DNA from: Leptasterias polaris
Taxonomy: Eukaryota; Echinodermata; Asteroidea; Forcipulatida; Asteriidae
Direction of reading: 5' to 3'
NCBI GenBank assembly: GCA_037783415.1
Contig: JAZGTN010000089.1
Location: 4,092,001 to 4,156,000, forward strand
Length of the DNA stretch: 64,000 nt
The translations under genes and the position numbers were made by a program. The notes under the pieces are model-generated. The model was not told where the DNA came from. It made no database searches and was given only the letters and a program-made list of their open reading frames with translations. Positions 52,901 to 64,000 of the stretch are shown in pieces (positions within the stretch are counted from its first letter, which is position 1; each line of letters begins with the position of its first letter).

Positions 52901-53499
52901 TATGCAGAATTCTGCAACATGAATTAACGAATTGGTCATGTCATTATCCGTCAGAATAAAGACGGGCTTCAAAGTTTTTTGTATACAGCAGCCTCCCCCC
53001 AAATCTGAAGTTCTTAAGACAATAGTTTTAAAATCAGTATCAATATTTCACATAGTTTAACTGACCAAGGGTCAAGCTTCATAAAAAGGCATCAATAGCA
53101 CTTACGCATAATGCTGGAGCCTAAACTCAAAACATAGAAACATGGTCCAAATTTGATAAACGATGCCGGACTTACCCCTTACGATTTCTTTTAATTTGTT
53201 GCCTATTTTTAAATTGTCAAGATTTCCCATAGTATAGCTCATTTCCTAGGTCAAGTTAAGTAAAAACACGGGCATCGGTAGAGCTTACTGTATCAATTTA
53301 AGGCCTATACAGTTGCAACCTAAAATTTCCCAAATTTAATAAACAATGCCGGACTTACCCCTTAATTTATTATTTATTTTTGCCCTATTCGTCACTAATT
53401 TCCAAAAACACATATAGCTTTTATCCTAGGTCAAGTATATGTATAAATATATTTTTTCCCCCTCAAACTTGACACGGGGGCACGTGCCCCTGCCACCAA

Positions 53500-53519
53500 C
53501 CCCCCCCCCCCCCCCCCCC
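53500..53519 (+). repeat. C20 homopolymer
   Basis: Twenty consecutive C immediately upstream of the unidentified candidate gene. Confidence 0.95.
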
Positions 53520-53532
53520 GCATCCGCGCCTG

Positions 53533-54086
53533 ATGATAGCTGCACCGATGTTCGTAGAATCTTCTAAATCAGGTAAAATGATTGATGTGTCGACGAAAAC
53601 GGGGAAATTTGAAGGGATCTCTCCGACGAAAGATTCTGGGGAAATTTACCACGTCGTTGGTTATGCTGCTGTCTTACTTTTAAAAGTCAATTTATTGTCA
53701 GCTAATATCCAAGACAAACATAGACTGTGTTAAAATGTTTTTGAAACCATTGAATTGTTGTTTTAATACACAAGCATGACAAGCATGACATAGGGGCCGA
53801 CATATTTGTCTTAGATTTTGTTTCCTGAGGTGAATACATCTGGCGGAAACTTGAAGGGCCCCTGAAGTAAAACTTTCTTATAAACATATTTTTGAGCTAC
53901 TTCCTAATTCCTCATGTATGAAAACTAAATTGACATCCATATAACTATATATAATTTGGTTTTCTTTCAGAGCTCATGGAATCTGATGCCTCCCTTTCAC
54001 CCAGTGTTATGCTCCCCGAGTCTTCCAAACCCAACAGTCACCGAGGATCAACACCATACCTTGCCAAGCTTCAAGCCTCAACCAGT
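53533..54086 (+). CDS. Unidentified candidate gene fragment, two phase-compatible exons
   Basis: A first ORF segment starts at the ATG at 53533 and ends AAATCAG|gtaaaa near 53574 (phase 1). A second begins after the strong acceptor tttctttcag at 53971 and ends ACCAGT|gtaaga at 54086. The phases join to give MIAAPMFVESSKSE, LMESDASLSPSVMLPESS, KPNSHRGSTPYLAKLQASTS. This is a serine/proline-rich, probably disordered sequence that I do not recognise. No convincing third exon is visible before POLR1H. It could be a lineage-specific gene start or a chance match next to a poly-C run. No function is assigned. Confidence 0.3.
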
Positions 54087-54464
54087 GTAAGACCAACCAA
54101 GTGTGTTCTCATTACAATACCAGCTGTAGGCCAGTATTTACCAAAATCCACTCAATGAAATTTTCATAGGCCCAAATATCATGCCTGTATTATAGTCATT
54201 GCCAATTTGATAATATTTCAAAGAGGCATTTATAGATTTTTACCGTATTTTAGGTCCCCAAAAGGAACTATTACACTTTATTTCTGTACCTGCAAAACAT
54301 TGAATTGCTGTTTATGAATTTCAAGTCTACAACCCCCTACTGAAGGATTTTAATAAGCCCAGCTTTTTAAATTTTGAATGAATCCCCTTATATCAAATAT
54401 AAGAGTTTATCTTATCATTCTGATTATCATTTTTAAGGAGTTAATAATTTATATAAAAATAATA

Positions 54465-54525
54465 ACACTGGGTTCTTATATAGCACTTTATAACACCCCT
54501 AGGGGCGAACAAACATTTTTTTGAA
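54465..54525 (-). mobile_element. SINE tail fragment
   Basis: aataataacactgggttcttatatagcactttata is the reverse tail of the SINE family. Confidence 0.7.
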
Positions 54526-54829
54526 GTTATTTTCAAGAAGCACAACACCACCCAAAACGCACCATCAAAGTTATATTTCGCCATAAGAAGCAATATCCTA
54601 ATAAAATTTAGGATTCATCAGAAAAGAATTAAATACAAAACCAAACTAAATTGTTTGTTTGCATTTCACAAGACTTCCAGACTTTATTCGCACAAACTAT
54701 TTTCCAGCAAGATAGACAACTTTTTTGAAAAAAAAATGAAATAAAGAAAATTACATCAATAGTACATCCACACTTTTAGACATTACCCCCACCCCAACAA
54801 CCAAAACTTGTTCGATCAGTTTAATTCTA

Positions 54830-55158
54830 TATTCATAAATACCCCAGACAGTTTCGCTATTCCTATTGGTGGAGAGCACGTCACGTGGGGGTGTTTAAAC
54901 GGCTGATAAAGACATAGCTGGAGCTGTTTAAGACCGGTTGTTTTCGGATAGCATTTGTGCGGGTTAGCCCACAACCCCATTCTCAGGGGAGATCGATCTC
55001 GCCGCGCCATTTTAGTCCATGGACACGAGGGTGCGTTACTACGCGCACAATGCATATCCGAAAACTGTCTCACGTACAGAGCTCAAGGACGTCGGAAAAC
55101 AGATAAGTTTTTACAGAGTTTCCTACTTTATTACGCCTTTTAACCAAAAGGGCATTTA
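54830..55158. mobile_element. Left part of palindrome-ended element, copy 2
   Basis: attggtggagagcacgtcacgtgggggtgt corresponds to 10441-10470. A GC-richer stretch with cgatctcgccgcgccatttt follows. Confidence 0.5.
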
Positions 55159-55333
55159 TGAATGGGAATAAAAGGGTAGCGACTCGTTCTTAAACGGCCG
55201 TTTAAAACCTTGCAGGGTCGTGGCCGTGCGATAAAAGCCCTCGCCTTCGGCTCGGGCCTTTATCGCACGGCCACGACCCTGCCGGTTTTAAACGGCCGTT
55301 TAAGAACTCGTCGCTACCCTTTTATTCCCTTAA
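55159..55333. repeat. Long palindrome 2 (about 80-bp arms)
   Basis: gggtcgtggccgtgcgataaa pairs with tttatcgcacggccacgaccc; the outer arms gtagcgactcgttcttaaacg and cgtttaagaactcgtcgctac also pair. The tip is ccctcgccttcggctcggg, shared with palindrome 1. The outer ends gggaataa and ttattccct are also shared. Confidence 0.95.
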
Positions 55334-56340
55334 TTATGCCAATGTATGTTATGTTTACTAAATTTTTAGATTAAAAAGAAGTTTGTTTTTGGAGTGCTTT
55401 AGCACTCCTATTGCTTCCTTACTGTTCATTTGATAGTTGCTCAAATTGATGGTTGGAAATATGCCAGTTGATGTACACATACTCTTTGAAAACCTCATTG
55501 AAAATCTTTTCAATTTTTTTTGTTAATGCACTGTGTCATATTATCAATCATGCCAAAATTCTAAAAGTTTTGAAAATGTGCGATGTTTCAAAACGGAATT
55601 TATCTGCAAAAATTAATTCACACTTTATCGGGAAAAAGCATCAGCTGGCAAATGACAACCATTTGGAAATATAAATGATCAACCGAGGAAGGAAATGTAA
55701 CCTGTTGTTTACAAATGGAGTCCACATGCCTAGAATAAATTACTGCTTTCATGAAAAACATGAATTAAAATTATTTTTAGTAATGTCAAAAAAAAAAATG
55801 ATTTTGATTCTTAGGAAAATGATTGAAGATATGCCCACTCTTGGGGAAACTAGAATTGATAGTTTTTAAAGTGAGTAAAGTTTTAAAAATCTGTAATAAA
55901 AAAACATTTGCCGAGAGAGTTTTGAAGAAAACAATTTTTAGGATACATTTCACTGTACTTGGAAAGTAAAGTAAAAAAAAAAAAAAAAAAAATTGAAATA
56001 TTTGACAAGTGTGTATTTTTTACAAAATCATGTGAACCCGTTTCATGGGAATGTCTCAATAAAATAAAGTTAAACGTTTTATGTAAAATACACAAATATT
56101 AAGCAGTTGTGACCCAAACTGACAAACAAGATAAATCGTTTCACAATGTTTCTATTTTCTGCCCCATATAAGAATACATTTTGCTCCAAAAAAAAAAACT
56201 TTCTGCCTAACAAAGAATGATTTAAAGTGTTATTTTTCTTGTGATGATTTTTATTTTTGTTTGGTCAAGTTGGGTCACTGGTGCATTGAAAGGCACATAA
56301 TCATGAATAAATAGAAACAATTTTTAAGATTTATCATTGT
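55334..56340. other. AT-rich spacer
   Basis: Very AT-rich, with an A18 run near 55973-55991. Several short frames, none recognisable. No exon supported. Confidence 0.5.
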
Positions 56341-56349
56341 GGTTTGCAA

Positions 56350-57245
56350 CAAATACGCCAGGCATAAAGGGGCAGAGGTCACATGGCAGGTGGCCATTTC
56401 TAACATAAAGTACCTAAGTTTGCAGCGACACTACCCCAGGCAGGAAGGGGCATAGGTCACATGGCAGGTGTCCATTTCTAATATTAAGAACCAAAGTTTG
56501 CAGCAACACTACCACAGGCAGAAAGGGGCAGAGGTCACATCACATGGCAGGTGGCCATTTCTAACATAAAGTACCTAAGTTTGCAGCGACACTACCCCAG
56601 GCAGGAAGGGGCAGAGGTCACATGGCAGGTGGCCATTTCTAACATAAAGTACCTAAGTTTGCAGCAACCCTACCCCAGGCAGAAAGGGGCAGAGGTCACA
56701 TGGCAGGTGGCCATTTCTAACATAAAGTACCTAAGTTTGCAGCGACACTAGCTGCACCTCTATCCCCAACAGAAAGGGGTAGGTGTAAGCATGGCAGCAG
56801 TGGAACAGCGAGCCATTATTTATTAAAACTTAAGTACCAAGTTTGCTGTGACACAATCCCTAGCAGAAAGGGCAGAGGTCATGTACGATGATAGTGGCAC
56901 AACAGTAGGCCACTATCAACGAAACTTAAGTATCAAGTTTGCTGTGACACAACCCCTAGCAGAAAAGGGCAGAGATCATGTACGATGGTAGTGGCACAAC
57001 AGTAGACCTTTATTAACTACAAATTTAGTACCAAGTTGAATCCTAAGCAGAAAGGGCAGAGGTCATGTACAATGATAGTGGCACAACAGTAAGCCACTAT
57101 CGATCAACTAAACTTAAGTACCAAGTTTGCTCTCACACAACCCCTAGCAGAAAGGGCAGAGTGGTATTGGCACAACAGTAGGCCACTTTTAACTTAAACA
57201 TTAGTAGGCTACCAAGTTTGCCGAGACCCAATCCCTAGCAGAAAA
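56350..57245. repeat. Two-phase minisatellite
   Basis: About five units of roughly 79-85 bp (gcagaggtcacatggcaggt, ggccatttctaacataaagt, ttgcagcgacactaccccag) pass into about six units of a related 80-95 bp repeat (ggcagaggtcatgtacgatg, agtggcacaacagtaggcca, accaagtttgctgtgacaca). Confidence 0.92.
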
Positions 57246-58067
57246 GGATATTTTTCAAAGGGCAAAGGCACCAAGGCGTTTTCTCCTTAGTAAAGGGTGC
57301 CTCTATGTTGAAATTGTAGATTTCTATTGGAACATTTCAAGTGGCACCAAGGCAATGACCAGGGGCAATGGAGGCAGTTGCCTACGTGAAGTATCAGGCC
57401 TGTTGTAGTAACTAACACTATTGAGCATGACGATGGCCATGACCCATTCTCAGGAAAAAGTGAAATTGGGTCTCGTCATGACCCAACTGTACATTTAAAA
57501 AGTAACAAAGCATGCTATGATCCTAACAAGCGCAGGAAGGATCGGATCATAGAAGATGTGTCCTTAAGTGTCTTAGTCGTTCTTTCATTTGATCAACCCA
57601 CCCCCGGGGTAAGGGGTGGATCAATCATTAACAAATAACCCTGAAGGTAAACAAATCAATTTAGATACTCTTCTGTTAAACAGCTATACAGCCTGAGTTA
57701 CATGTATCACAAACTAATGTAAGCACATTGACAGTTGGCCATTTTGTCTGGTTCCCCTTGCACCAATCAAAATCCACCAGAAACTCTCAAAGTTTGACAG
57801 GAACCAGACTAATTTTGATGCCAGCCTCATTTTGCTTCTTGAGACGATCTGAATGGCACTGTTAGTGATAAAGGATTCTGATCTTACTTAAGTACCCATA
57901 CTGTGACTATTGCCGACGTCCGGCCTCCCCATCGATAAGACATCTCTCTGGCGTCAGGTGGTCGTCGTTGGTGATGATGGCACCTCCTTGATCCAGTGAG
58001 CTCTGGCCTTGAGTTCCTCTCAGTGTAGACTGATCTGAAGACGTTGATTCCCTTCAGCAGGTTCCTC
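57246..58067. other. POLR1H 3' UTR/downstream region
   Basis: Just left of the stop is the likely 3' UTR (minus strand), GC-richer to about 57890. A short interspersed word set (tatttttcaaagggcaaagg, ttctattggaacatttcaag) resembles 8655-8730 and 42850-42920. No poly(A) signal could be fixed. Confidence 0.45.
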
Positions 58068-58092
58068 TTAGGAGTACTCAATCTCTTGATGC
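58068..58092 (-). CDS. POLR1H: POLR1H exon 4 (residues 118-125) and stop
   Basis: Tiny terminal exon coding KHQEIEYS and stop TAA at 58070-58068. It matches the KFQEKEDS ending of the human protein in length. The acceptor is gattacag. Confidence 0.9.
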
Positions 58093-61000
58093 CTGTAATC
58101 CGAGAAAACAAAAATCAAAACATTACTTTTACATACAAAATGTATCCTTAACCCTAACCACCCTGAATCCATCAAAAACCAACTTCATGTTTTGTTTGAT
58201 TCTGTTAGACTGATGACTGAACTAGTAACCTGATCATGCTTTACACAGATCAGGCAAACGGCCGTAATCAGAGTCCAACAGCTCAGGTGTTGAGTTAGTG
58301 CAAGGCTTTTGATTTTGTTAGAGCGAGGAAGGATCCTAGTAAACAACTCAAGGGAGTTAGAGGCTTAAAGAAAGTACTTGGAGTAACAGGTGAATCAGAT
58401 TCAAAGATGGAAACTTATTTCAAGTTTTTGTGATTTAGTGAAGTACAGTAAGGATGTTAAAGCACTGATAATACTTTATGTAGTTAGTATCCATAGTCCA
58501 AATGGACTATCCACAATCCATCCATAGTCCAACTGGTTCAAGAACATGAGCCTATGACAGTGCCCAAGTTCATGGCTCTGCTTACTGTAAGCAAAGAATC
58601 GGCGCTTACGGAAGCAGGAAATTCCGCGCTAACGTCAAGCGTCGGCATAATTTTGTTACCCTTAGTTACTTTTTGTGCTTTAAAAGCAGCTTTCATGAAA
58701 TTGGACCTTGTTCACAACATAGCAAATGACTGCTCCACCAGACTGCAATGTATTCATGGTATTAGTGAACCCTCCCACAATTGGTGCCTTTTTCGAACAA
58801 GTTGATACACCATTCAAAACCATTCACTTTTGTGGTTTTGAATGGTGTGATAACTGTGCATATGGTTGATTCCCCAAATGGTTTTGAATGGTGGTGCAGC
58901 TTATACACTGTGGGGTTTATGCACCATCTGAAACCATTCGGCTATGATAACACACACAGGTGTAGTGTATGCACCATTCAATACCACTTGAATGGTTTTG
59001 AGCGGTAGTACAGCTCACCATCAACACTGTTCAAATGGTAATGCCATGTGTGTACAATAGCAATGGGAAAGGGTTAGGGTTGGAATGTTGAATGGTAGGA
59101 GGGTTAATTAACTTACTTGCATGATGGGCAGAAATAGAAGACAGTTTGTCCTTCATCAGCTGATCGCGTCTGTCTGGTGTGGAAATGAAGTCCATCGTGA
59201 CCGCACTTAGCACATGCCCTGTCAATCTGAAACCGACCAGAAACAAAAACGAAAAGTGCAAACTATTTATATTAAAGGTAGTGTTATAGATTAATTTTTG
59301 TCAATGTAATGCTGACTTGTAGACAAAATTATCATGAAAGATACAATACAAGTTTCATGTTTCAGCAGAATACAGTGTCGACTTGGCCGAGAAAACAGCA
59401 AAAAACTTTCACATTTTTTTCACCCGAGCATCGAATCCATCCAAGTTTAGCGATGCGACAGCGGGTACTAACTGCATCTTTAGCCGCAGCATTCATGAAT
59501 GGACACCAACCCTAACAAATGATTTGTGAATCATTTCTTATAGGCCCTATATTACTTTGAATAGATTCTTTTCTCAAAATAGTTTATACTATAAACAGCT
59601 GCAGTGCTCCTCATCAAGTAAGATTTTATGATCTTTAATTTTTGGAGTATTAACCCGTACAGTGCCAGCCTCGCTTTGGTAATTCTGTATCCACAGGCCG
59701 GCCATTTTATTTTTATTTTTTGGTCGAGTCGTAGAACGTATAGGAACGTCGGCGGCCTGTGTATCGAGATTCAGTATGACGTTTCAGAACGTTGGCGGCA
59801 CTCCAAGGGTTAATGGAGTATCAATCTCTGTTTTAGTTGATAGTTATTGTTGACTATCCCAACCCTACAAAATCCATCTGCATATTTTTTAAATATTCTA
59901 TGGCACTAAGGACTGCACTAGTAAACTGATCGTGCTTTACATGGGATCACATGGGTGCTGATTTTTGCTCCCTTTTTTTTAAAGAGTTAAAAACAAAATA
60001 TCAAAATCTTTAAATCAAAAAGTGAAAACAAAAACGTTTTGTGAAGTAAAACTGATTTGAGGTGTTTCTTTTAACAGATTAAAGTTTAAAACCTCTGAAA
60101 TAAAAACAAATTATAACAAAATACTTCAGGGTTTTTTCTCTTTCAAAACTGATCAATAGGCCAGAGCGACTAGTGAAATTTACTACCCAACTAGTTGTGC
60201 TTTAAAAAGTTACGACTTCGCAACATCAGCATTTATACCTACATGTAACAATTTGACATTTCCTATGATAATACTCCATGTATTACTCACCAGTGGGCCA
60301 AGGTCTTTCTGGCTGACGACCTCGTGACGACCTTCTACTTTCTTCCGAGAGTTGAGACGCAAGTAGGAATGATAGACCACACCATGTAACGCAGCTATAA
60401 TGAGAAGAAAGAAAAGCGGTGAGTTTTCATTAATTCACAAATCTGCTGATGAATTTTTTTTCTTTCTGACAAAACAGGTCTGAAACTACATGTAGTGTCA
60501 AAATTTGAGGGAGGCACGTCGAAAGGATACCATTTCCATCTTTTAGGTACACTGCCTTGAACTTCGCTCTTTTTAAAGGGCGTGTACAACATTGGTAATT
60601 GCCAAAGACCTGTACCCACACTTGATGTGACCTAACATGTACATGAAATAACAAACCTGTGAAAGTTTAAGCTCAATCGGTCTTCGGAGTCATGAGAAAA
60701 CAGTGAAAAACCCTATTATTTGTTTTTAACTTTTTTTCAAACATCGGATTTTATCTTGCAGGATGAAGACTATTGTTTTACCAACTTCTTAAAAACAATG
60801 GCATTTCAAGCAAAACTATTTCAAGGGAAGTTAATGTGCAAATCTGTGAACATTTATATTTTCAATCTTACCATTGTTGTACACACCCTTTAAGGGGCAC
60901 AGCAATTTTCACATACAGTAAGGGGCATACTATGAGGGAAAATAAAAATTTGTGTTGGAACTTTGCAAAGGGCACCACAGCAAAAGCAAAGGGCACCACG

Positions 61001-63169
61001 GAAAAGCACAGGGCACCACGGCAATCAGTGTTGTTGACTCGAGTCGGTGACTTGGACTCGAGTCAGACTCGAGTCGCCAATTTCATTGACTTGCGACTTG
61101 ACTTGACTTGAGCAAAAATGACTCGTGACTTGACTTGACTTGAGCAAATATGACTTGCGACTTGATTTGACTTGAGAAAAAATGACTTGGTTACAACACA
61201 GGAATATTAAATGTGAAGTTATACATTTACATTTTTAGGGTTCGGATAAATTAATGTCGAAACAATTCACTCGGAAGTTCCGCAAAACACGGACCACATT
61301 GCGATCACAGTTTACAACGCACGCGGTCACGTCTTTTCCAATTTAGAGGCTGCTAGTCTTTGTTATGTCGTTCCTTTATGCGCAACAATAAAGATAGGAA
61401 ACATTGAACGCTAGAGGGCGTTTCAAAACAATGCGATACCATTGGAGTAAAAGCCCTCTATTGGTGAAATATCCCACAACACCTGTTTGAAACGCCTTGA
61501 CAAAAGACTTTACGTGTCTGCGCATGCTCGGGGAAAAGGGTTTTTCCCTCGAATTGCAATAATCACCATCGCTGGTGCGCGAAAAAAACGTGTACAGAGC
61601 AATGAGCCACTGGTATTCACGCAAAAGCCGTCGACAGTATGGTCTTCAAAGCACATTTCCTCGGAAATGTTAGCTTGTTTACGGAAAACTGCACAACTTA
61701 TAGGCTTTATTTTACAAAAATGACACCATTTTGGACATTTTGGATCAACAGAAAGATTATTTAAATGTAAAACGTAAGATTTGTTTCTTTTTAAATATGT
61801 TTTGTTTTGTTGTTTTGGGGAATTTTTTGCGGGGTGTTTGTGCATAGGATAGTCAAAATGGTGTGGTGGTGAAGACGCATTGCTTTAGATCACATCCGTG
61901 GTTGTGTTCAACCTTAGTTTTTTCACCTGACACCTGTCGTGTTAAATTTTGTAAAATTAAGTTTTTGCCATGATACCCCCCACATTCGACAAAAATGCCG
62001 TGGTGCCCTTTTTACACTTACGAAATTGCTGCGATGCCCTTCAAATTCTAAAAAAGCACGGCAATTATTGCCGTGCATGTGGTTCAATGGATGTATTTTT
62101 TAGTCTGTCACAACATCATCATGGGATCGAGTGGGCTTATCGGGACATTATGTGACTTGTGACTTGACTTGACTTGCGAAAATTTGACTTGTGACTTGAC
62201 TTGACTTGTGAAAATTTGACTTGCGACTTGACTTGACTTGAACAAAAATGACTTGTGACTTGACTTGACTTGACCAAAGATGACTTGCGACTTGACTTGA
62301 CTTGACAAAAAATGACTTGGTTATAACACTGACGGCAATAGATCGATCCATTAAGCCCCGCCTCCTTACGAGTTGACCAATCACAGCTGCGAAACCCCAT
62401 CACCATTAGTGCAAAGATCACCAAATGGCTCAAATGGTGATCAGATTTCGCGTTGTGATTGGTCAATGAGAAATGGGCGTGGCTTAATGGATCGGTGTAT
62501 TGCTGTGGGTGCTGTTGGTTAATTCGAGAGTCTGTTATTAATATTTTTCAACTGCTGAAGAGCAGGAGACTACTGGACTTGTTCAGTCGTGAGTTTCTTG
62601 AGTTTCAGGATGTCACAACGGAGGCGCCAATTTCCATTTCATTTTCACAAATAATGTCATCCAAGGATAAAATTAACAATTCTGAACCCAGCAGGCATAG
62701 AGTTCAGGACACAAGGAATATGCGAGTAAAGTTTCAGCTTCCTCAATAAGGTAAACTATGACAAAAAATGTGTATAGCAAACAAAGAAGAGTCAACAGTT
62801 AACTTCATTTACATAAATCACAGTCAAAGTAATTGAGTTAACTTTGTAATTAACATAATTAATAAACTTTGGCGTAATCAGCTAACCTGTCTCCCCCCCC
62901 CCCCCCCCCCCCAGATCAAGTCCCCACCACGCCTACCCAACACATGACAAGTCAAAGCCACATAATCATTCGACCACACAACATTTTACAAGCCTCGGTT
63001 TCCACAAGATATATTATACTTCAAACTTACTTTTTGCATCAACTTCATATGGACATGTCTTGCATTTCATAACTACCGTTCCCTTCTCAGGAAAAGGTAA
63101 AATGGAGCCACATTGCGCGCAAAATTCCCTCGAAGAAGCAAATGCTCCGTTTTCTTCCATCCTTTCCAT
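58068..63169 (-). CDS. POLR1H: POLR1H/ZNRD1 (RPA12) RNA polymerase I subunit, 4 coding exons
   Basis: On the minus strand the exons are 63169-63031, 60394-60291, 59226-59117 and 58092-58068, giving 125 aa (human ZNRD1 126 aa). The N-terminal zinc ribbon uses C17/C20 and C36/C39. The C-terminal TFIIS-like ribbon uses C86/C89 and C114/C117, with the hairpin RSADEGQT (D105, E106) that inserts into the active site. Known role: nucleolar Pol I subunit needed for transcript cleavage and proofreading during rRNA synthesis. Splice sites are AAAA|gtaagt, tatag|CTGCG, CTG|gtgagt, tttcag|ATTGAC, GCAA|gtaagt and ttacag|GCATC. An in-frame TAG at 63211-63209 precedes the ATG. A second in-frame ATG at 63160 has a better Kozak context (A at -3), so the true start could be Met4. 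Confidence 0.96.
58790..59100. repeat. 'accattcaaaaccatt' repeats, POLR1H intron 3
   Basis: ttttgaatggtgtga / gttttgaatggtggtgca / accattcaataccacttg alternate in both orientations, giving several small inverted repeats. They relate to the 116-bp family (ctgtctgaccattcaa) and share the trailing aggagggttaa. Confidence 0.65.
59117..59226 (-). CDS. POLR1H: POLR1H exon 3 (residues 82-117 plus 2 nt), C-terminal zinc ribbon
   Basis: Encodes [35 protein letters not shown]. It is nearly identical in pattern to human RCPRCGHEGMAYHTRQMRSA. This is the diagnostic exon of the gene. Confidence 0.97.
59271..59650 (+). mobile_element. MITE family B, diverged, POLR1H intron 2 side
   Basis: aggtagtgttatagattaat, atcatgaaagatacaataca, gcagcattcatgaatggaca and ctataaacagctgcagtgct follow the family B order. 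Confidence 0.75.
60291..60394 (-). CDS. POLR1H: POLR1H exon 2 (residues 47-81), linker
   Basis: Encodes the linker between ribbons, [18 protein letters not shown] and [10 protein letters not shown]. Human ZNRD1 is poorly conserved here. The assignment rests on phase and splice sites as much as on similarity. Confidence 0.88.
60573..60893. mobile_element. MITE family A, diverged, POLR1H intron 1
   Basis: TTAA at 60573-60576 and 60890-60893. Ends aagggcgtgtacaacattgg and ccattgttgtacacaccctt are inverted; the interior has aacaaacctgtgaaagttta and gctcaatcggtcttcgga. Confidence 0.8.
61070..61195. repeat. 'gacttgacttgacttg' minisatellite, left block
   Basis: 31-bp unit tgacttgcgacttgacttgacttgagcaaaaa, about four copies, ending atgacttggttacaacac. 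Preceded by the palindromic gactcgagtc words. Confidence 0.88.
62149..62330. repeat. 'gacttgacttgacttg' minisatellite, right block
   Basis: About six copies of the same 31-bp unit, ending atgacttggttataacact. It matches the end of the left block in the same orientation, so the two blocks are direct duplicates about 950 bp apart. Confidence 0.88.
62331..62512. mobile_element. Palindromic MITE, POLR1H intron 1
   Basis: atcgatccattaagccccgcc / gttgaccaatcaca / cgaaaccccatcaccatt pair with aatggtgatcagatttcg / tgtgattggtcaatg / gggcgtggcttaatggatcgg. Arms about 80 bp. Confidence 0.88.
62893..62912 (+). repeat. C20 homopolymer, POLR1H intron 1
   Basis: Twenty C on the plus strand (G20 in the POLR1H transcript), about 120 bp downstream of POLR1H exon 1. 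Confidence 0.95.
63031..63169 (-). CDS. POLR1H: POLR1H exon 1 (residues 1-46 plus 1 nt)
   Basis: Contains the N-terminal zinc ribbon: [18 protein letters not shown] and [12 protein letters not shown]. The start and the alternative Met4 are both here. Confidence 0.94.
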
Positions 63170-63211
63170 AGCTTTTTCCGCACGTGATTTATCAAGCTGA
63201 ACTTCATCCTA

Positions 63212-64000
63212 TCGTTAAGCGTTGAGTCAGGTTTGGGGTATCAGACTAGTTATTTAAAACGGACTTCCGCCCTCTGTCGGCATAAAAGAGCATAATAATA
63301 AAAAAATCTACAACATAATTCGTCAATACAATCAACAGTTAGGGATAGGCGTGTGCTGCAGAACAAAAATTTGCATCCCGCCTCCATAGAACCCGCGCAA
63401 AGTTAACGAGTTCTTTTAATTGATTTACTTGCTAAGTAATTAATTAATTCAGTTGAAAACTTCAACCGCGACAAGATAAATAATGAAAATAAACAAACAG
63501 TATCCCCAATACGAATCACCTCACTATAAAAAAAGGCAGTACCTCCACTCCTCCAGCCTTCCCAAAAGTCATTGCTACTGAAAAAAATTAGTACGGTATA
63601 AATCCCGTGGTATATAGAAAACAAAAACAAATAATTAATATACATTTTTAATCCATGAAAATGTTTACAAAGTAGTTTTGTTATTGTGCCATTAGTTGTA
63701 GTAATTTTAGTTTTTTTCAAAACCATATAATATGAGTGTTTGCAATTATATCTGTTTCTATTTTTATGTTTACAATTGTCTTAATTTAGGGCCTAGCCTT
63801 TGGCCTCAAATGCGACGGTTTTTAATGAACAGTATGATAATAACATAAACAGGAGGGGGAGTAAAAAGTCACACATTATTGTGTTTTTGTTGTTGTTTGG
63901 GTATAATGGTAAAAAAAAAAAATGTAAACTTCAATATGCAAAAAACCCAAAAACAAAACAACAGAAATAGCATAATTGGCATCCAACAGCATGGCACTAA
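63212..64000. other. POLR1H 5' flank
   Basis: AT-rich DNA upstream of POLR1H. I see no second YY1 or TATA element that I would defend, and no exon of another gene before the window ends. Confidence 0.45.

Noticed and set aside
54816..55143. Overlapping frames upstream of palindrome 2
   Set aside because: They fall in the palindrome-ended element and have no similarity or splice support.
62137..62466. Frames rich in SSQVKSS repeats
   Set aside because: Translation of the 31-bp minisatellite in different frames, not a protein.

Overview
This is a eukaryotic (metazoan) genomic window. It carries three complete intron-containing nuclear genes inside repeat-rich, AT-rich DNA. The protein sequences look deuterostome. 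Abundant TTAA-flanked MITEs, tRNA-Leu-headed SINEs with a 'gcgctatataa' tail, long palindromic elements and CR1-like LINE remnants suggest a marine invertebrate, most likely an echinoderm such as a sea star. The species call is inference, not proof.

Layout. Bases 1-7865 are mostly repeats, including a 2.3 kb Mutator-like element with a perfect 9-bp target duplication (4469-6780). SSNA1 (centrosome/microtubule coiled-coil protein, 118 aa, 3 coding exons) lies on the minus strand at 7866-11639. A 1.6 kb divergent intergenic region with a YY1-type motif separates it from DHX16 (PRP2-type DEAH-box spliceosomal helicase) on the plus strand at 13248-41844. DHX16 has 20 coding exons, and all splice phases close to give a 1048-aa protein with every DEAH-helicase motif. 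Downstream is a SINE/MITE-rich spacer, then a tandem-repeat domain (about 43.96-52.3 kb) whose core is about 21 copies of a 322-bp satellite. Next come an unidentified two-exon candidate (53.5-54.1 kb), a long palindrome, a minisatellite, and POLR1H/ZNRD1 (RNA polymerase I subunit RPA12, 125 aa, 4 coding exons) on the minus strand at 58068-63169.

The genes are housekeeping functions (splicing, Pol I transcription, centrosome) and do not form a pathway. Their linkage is still notable. In human, DHX16 and POLR1H lie in the MHC class I region of chromosome 6p, and SSNA1 lies at 9q34.3, one of the MHC paralogons.

The most unusual feature is a recurring pattern of duplicated splice junctions. DHX16 exon 3 end (166-bp unit, five donors), exon 6 end (54-bp unit, four donors), exon 16 start (106-bp unit, two acceptors) and SSNA1 exon 2 end (31-bp unit, two donors) are all tandemly repeated with the splice site inside the unit. 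In addition, the start of DHX16 exon 4 and its 3' splice site are present in inverted orientation in intron 13, so the pre-mRNA carries a long near-perfect antisense copy of its own exon.
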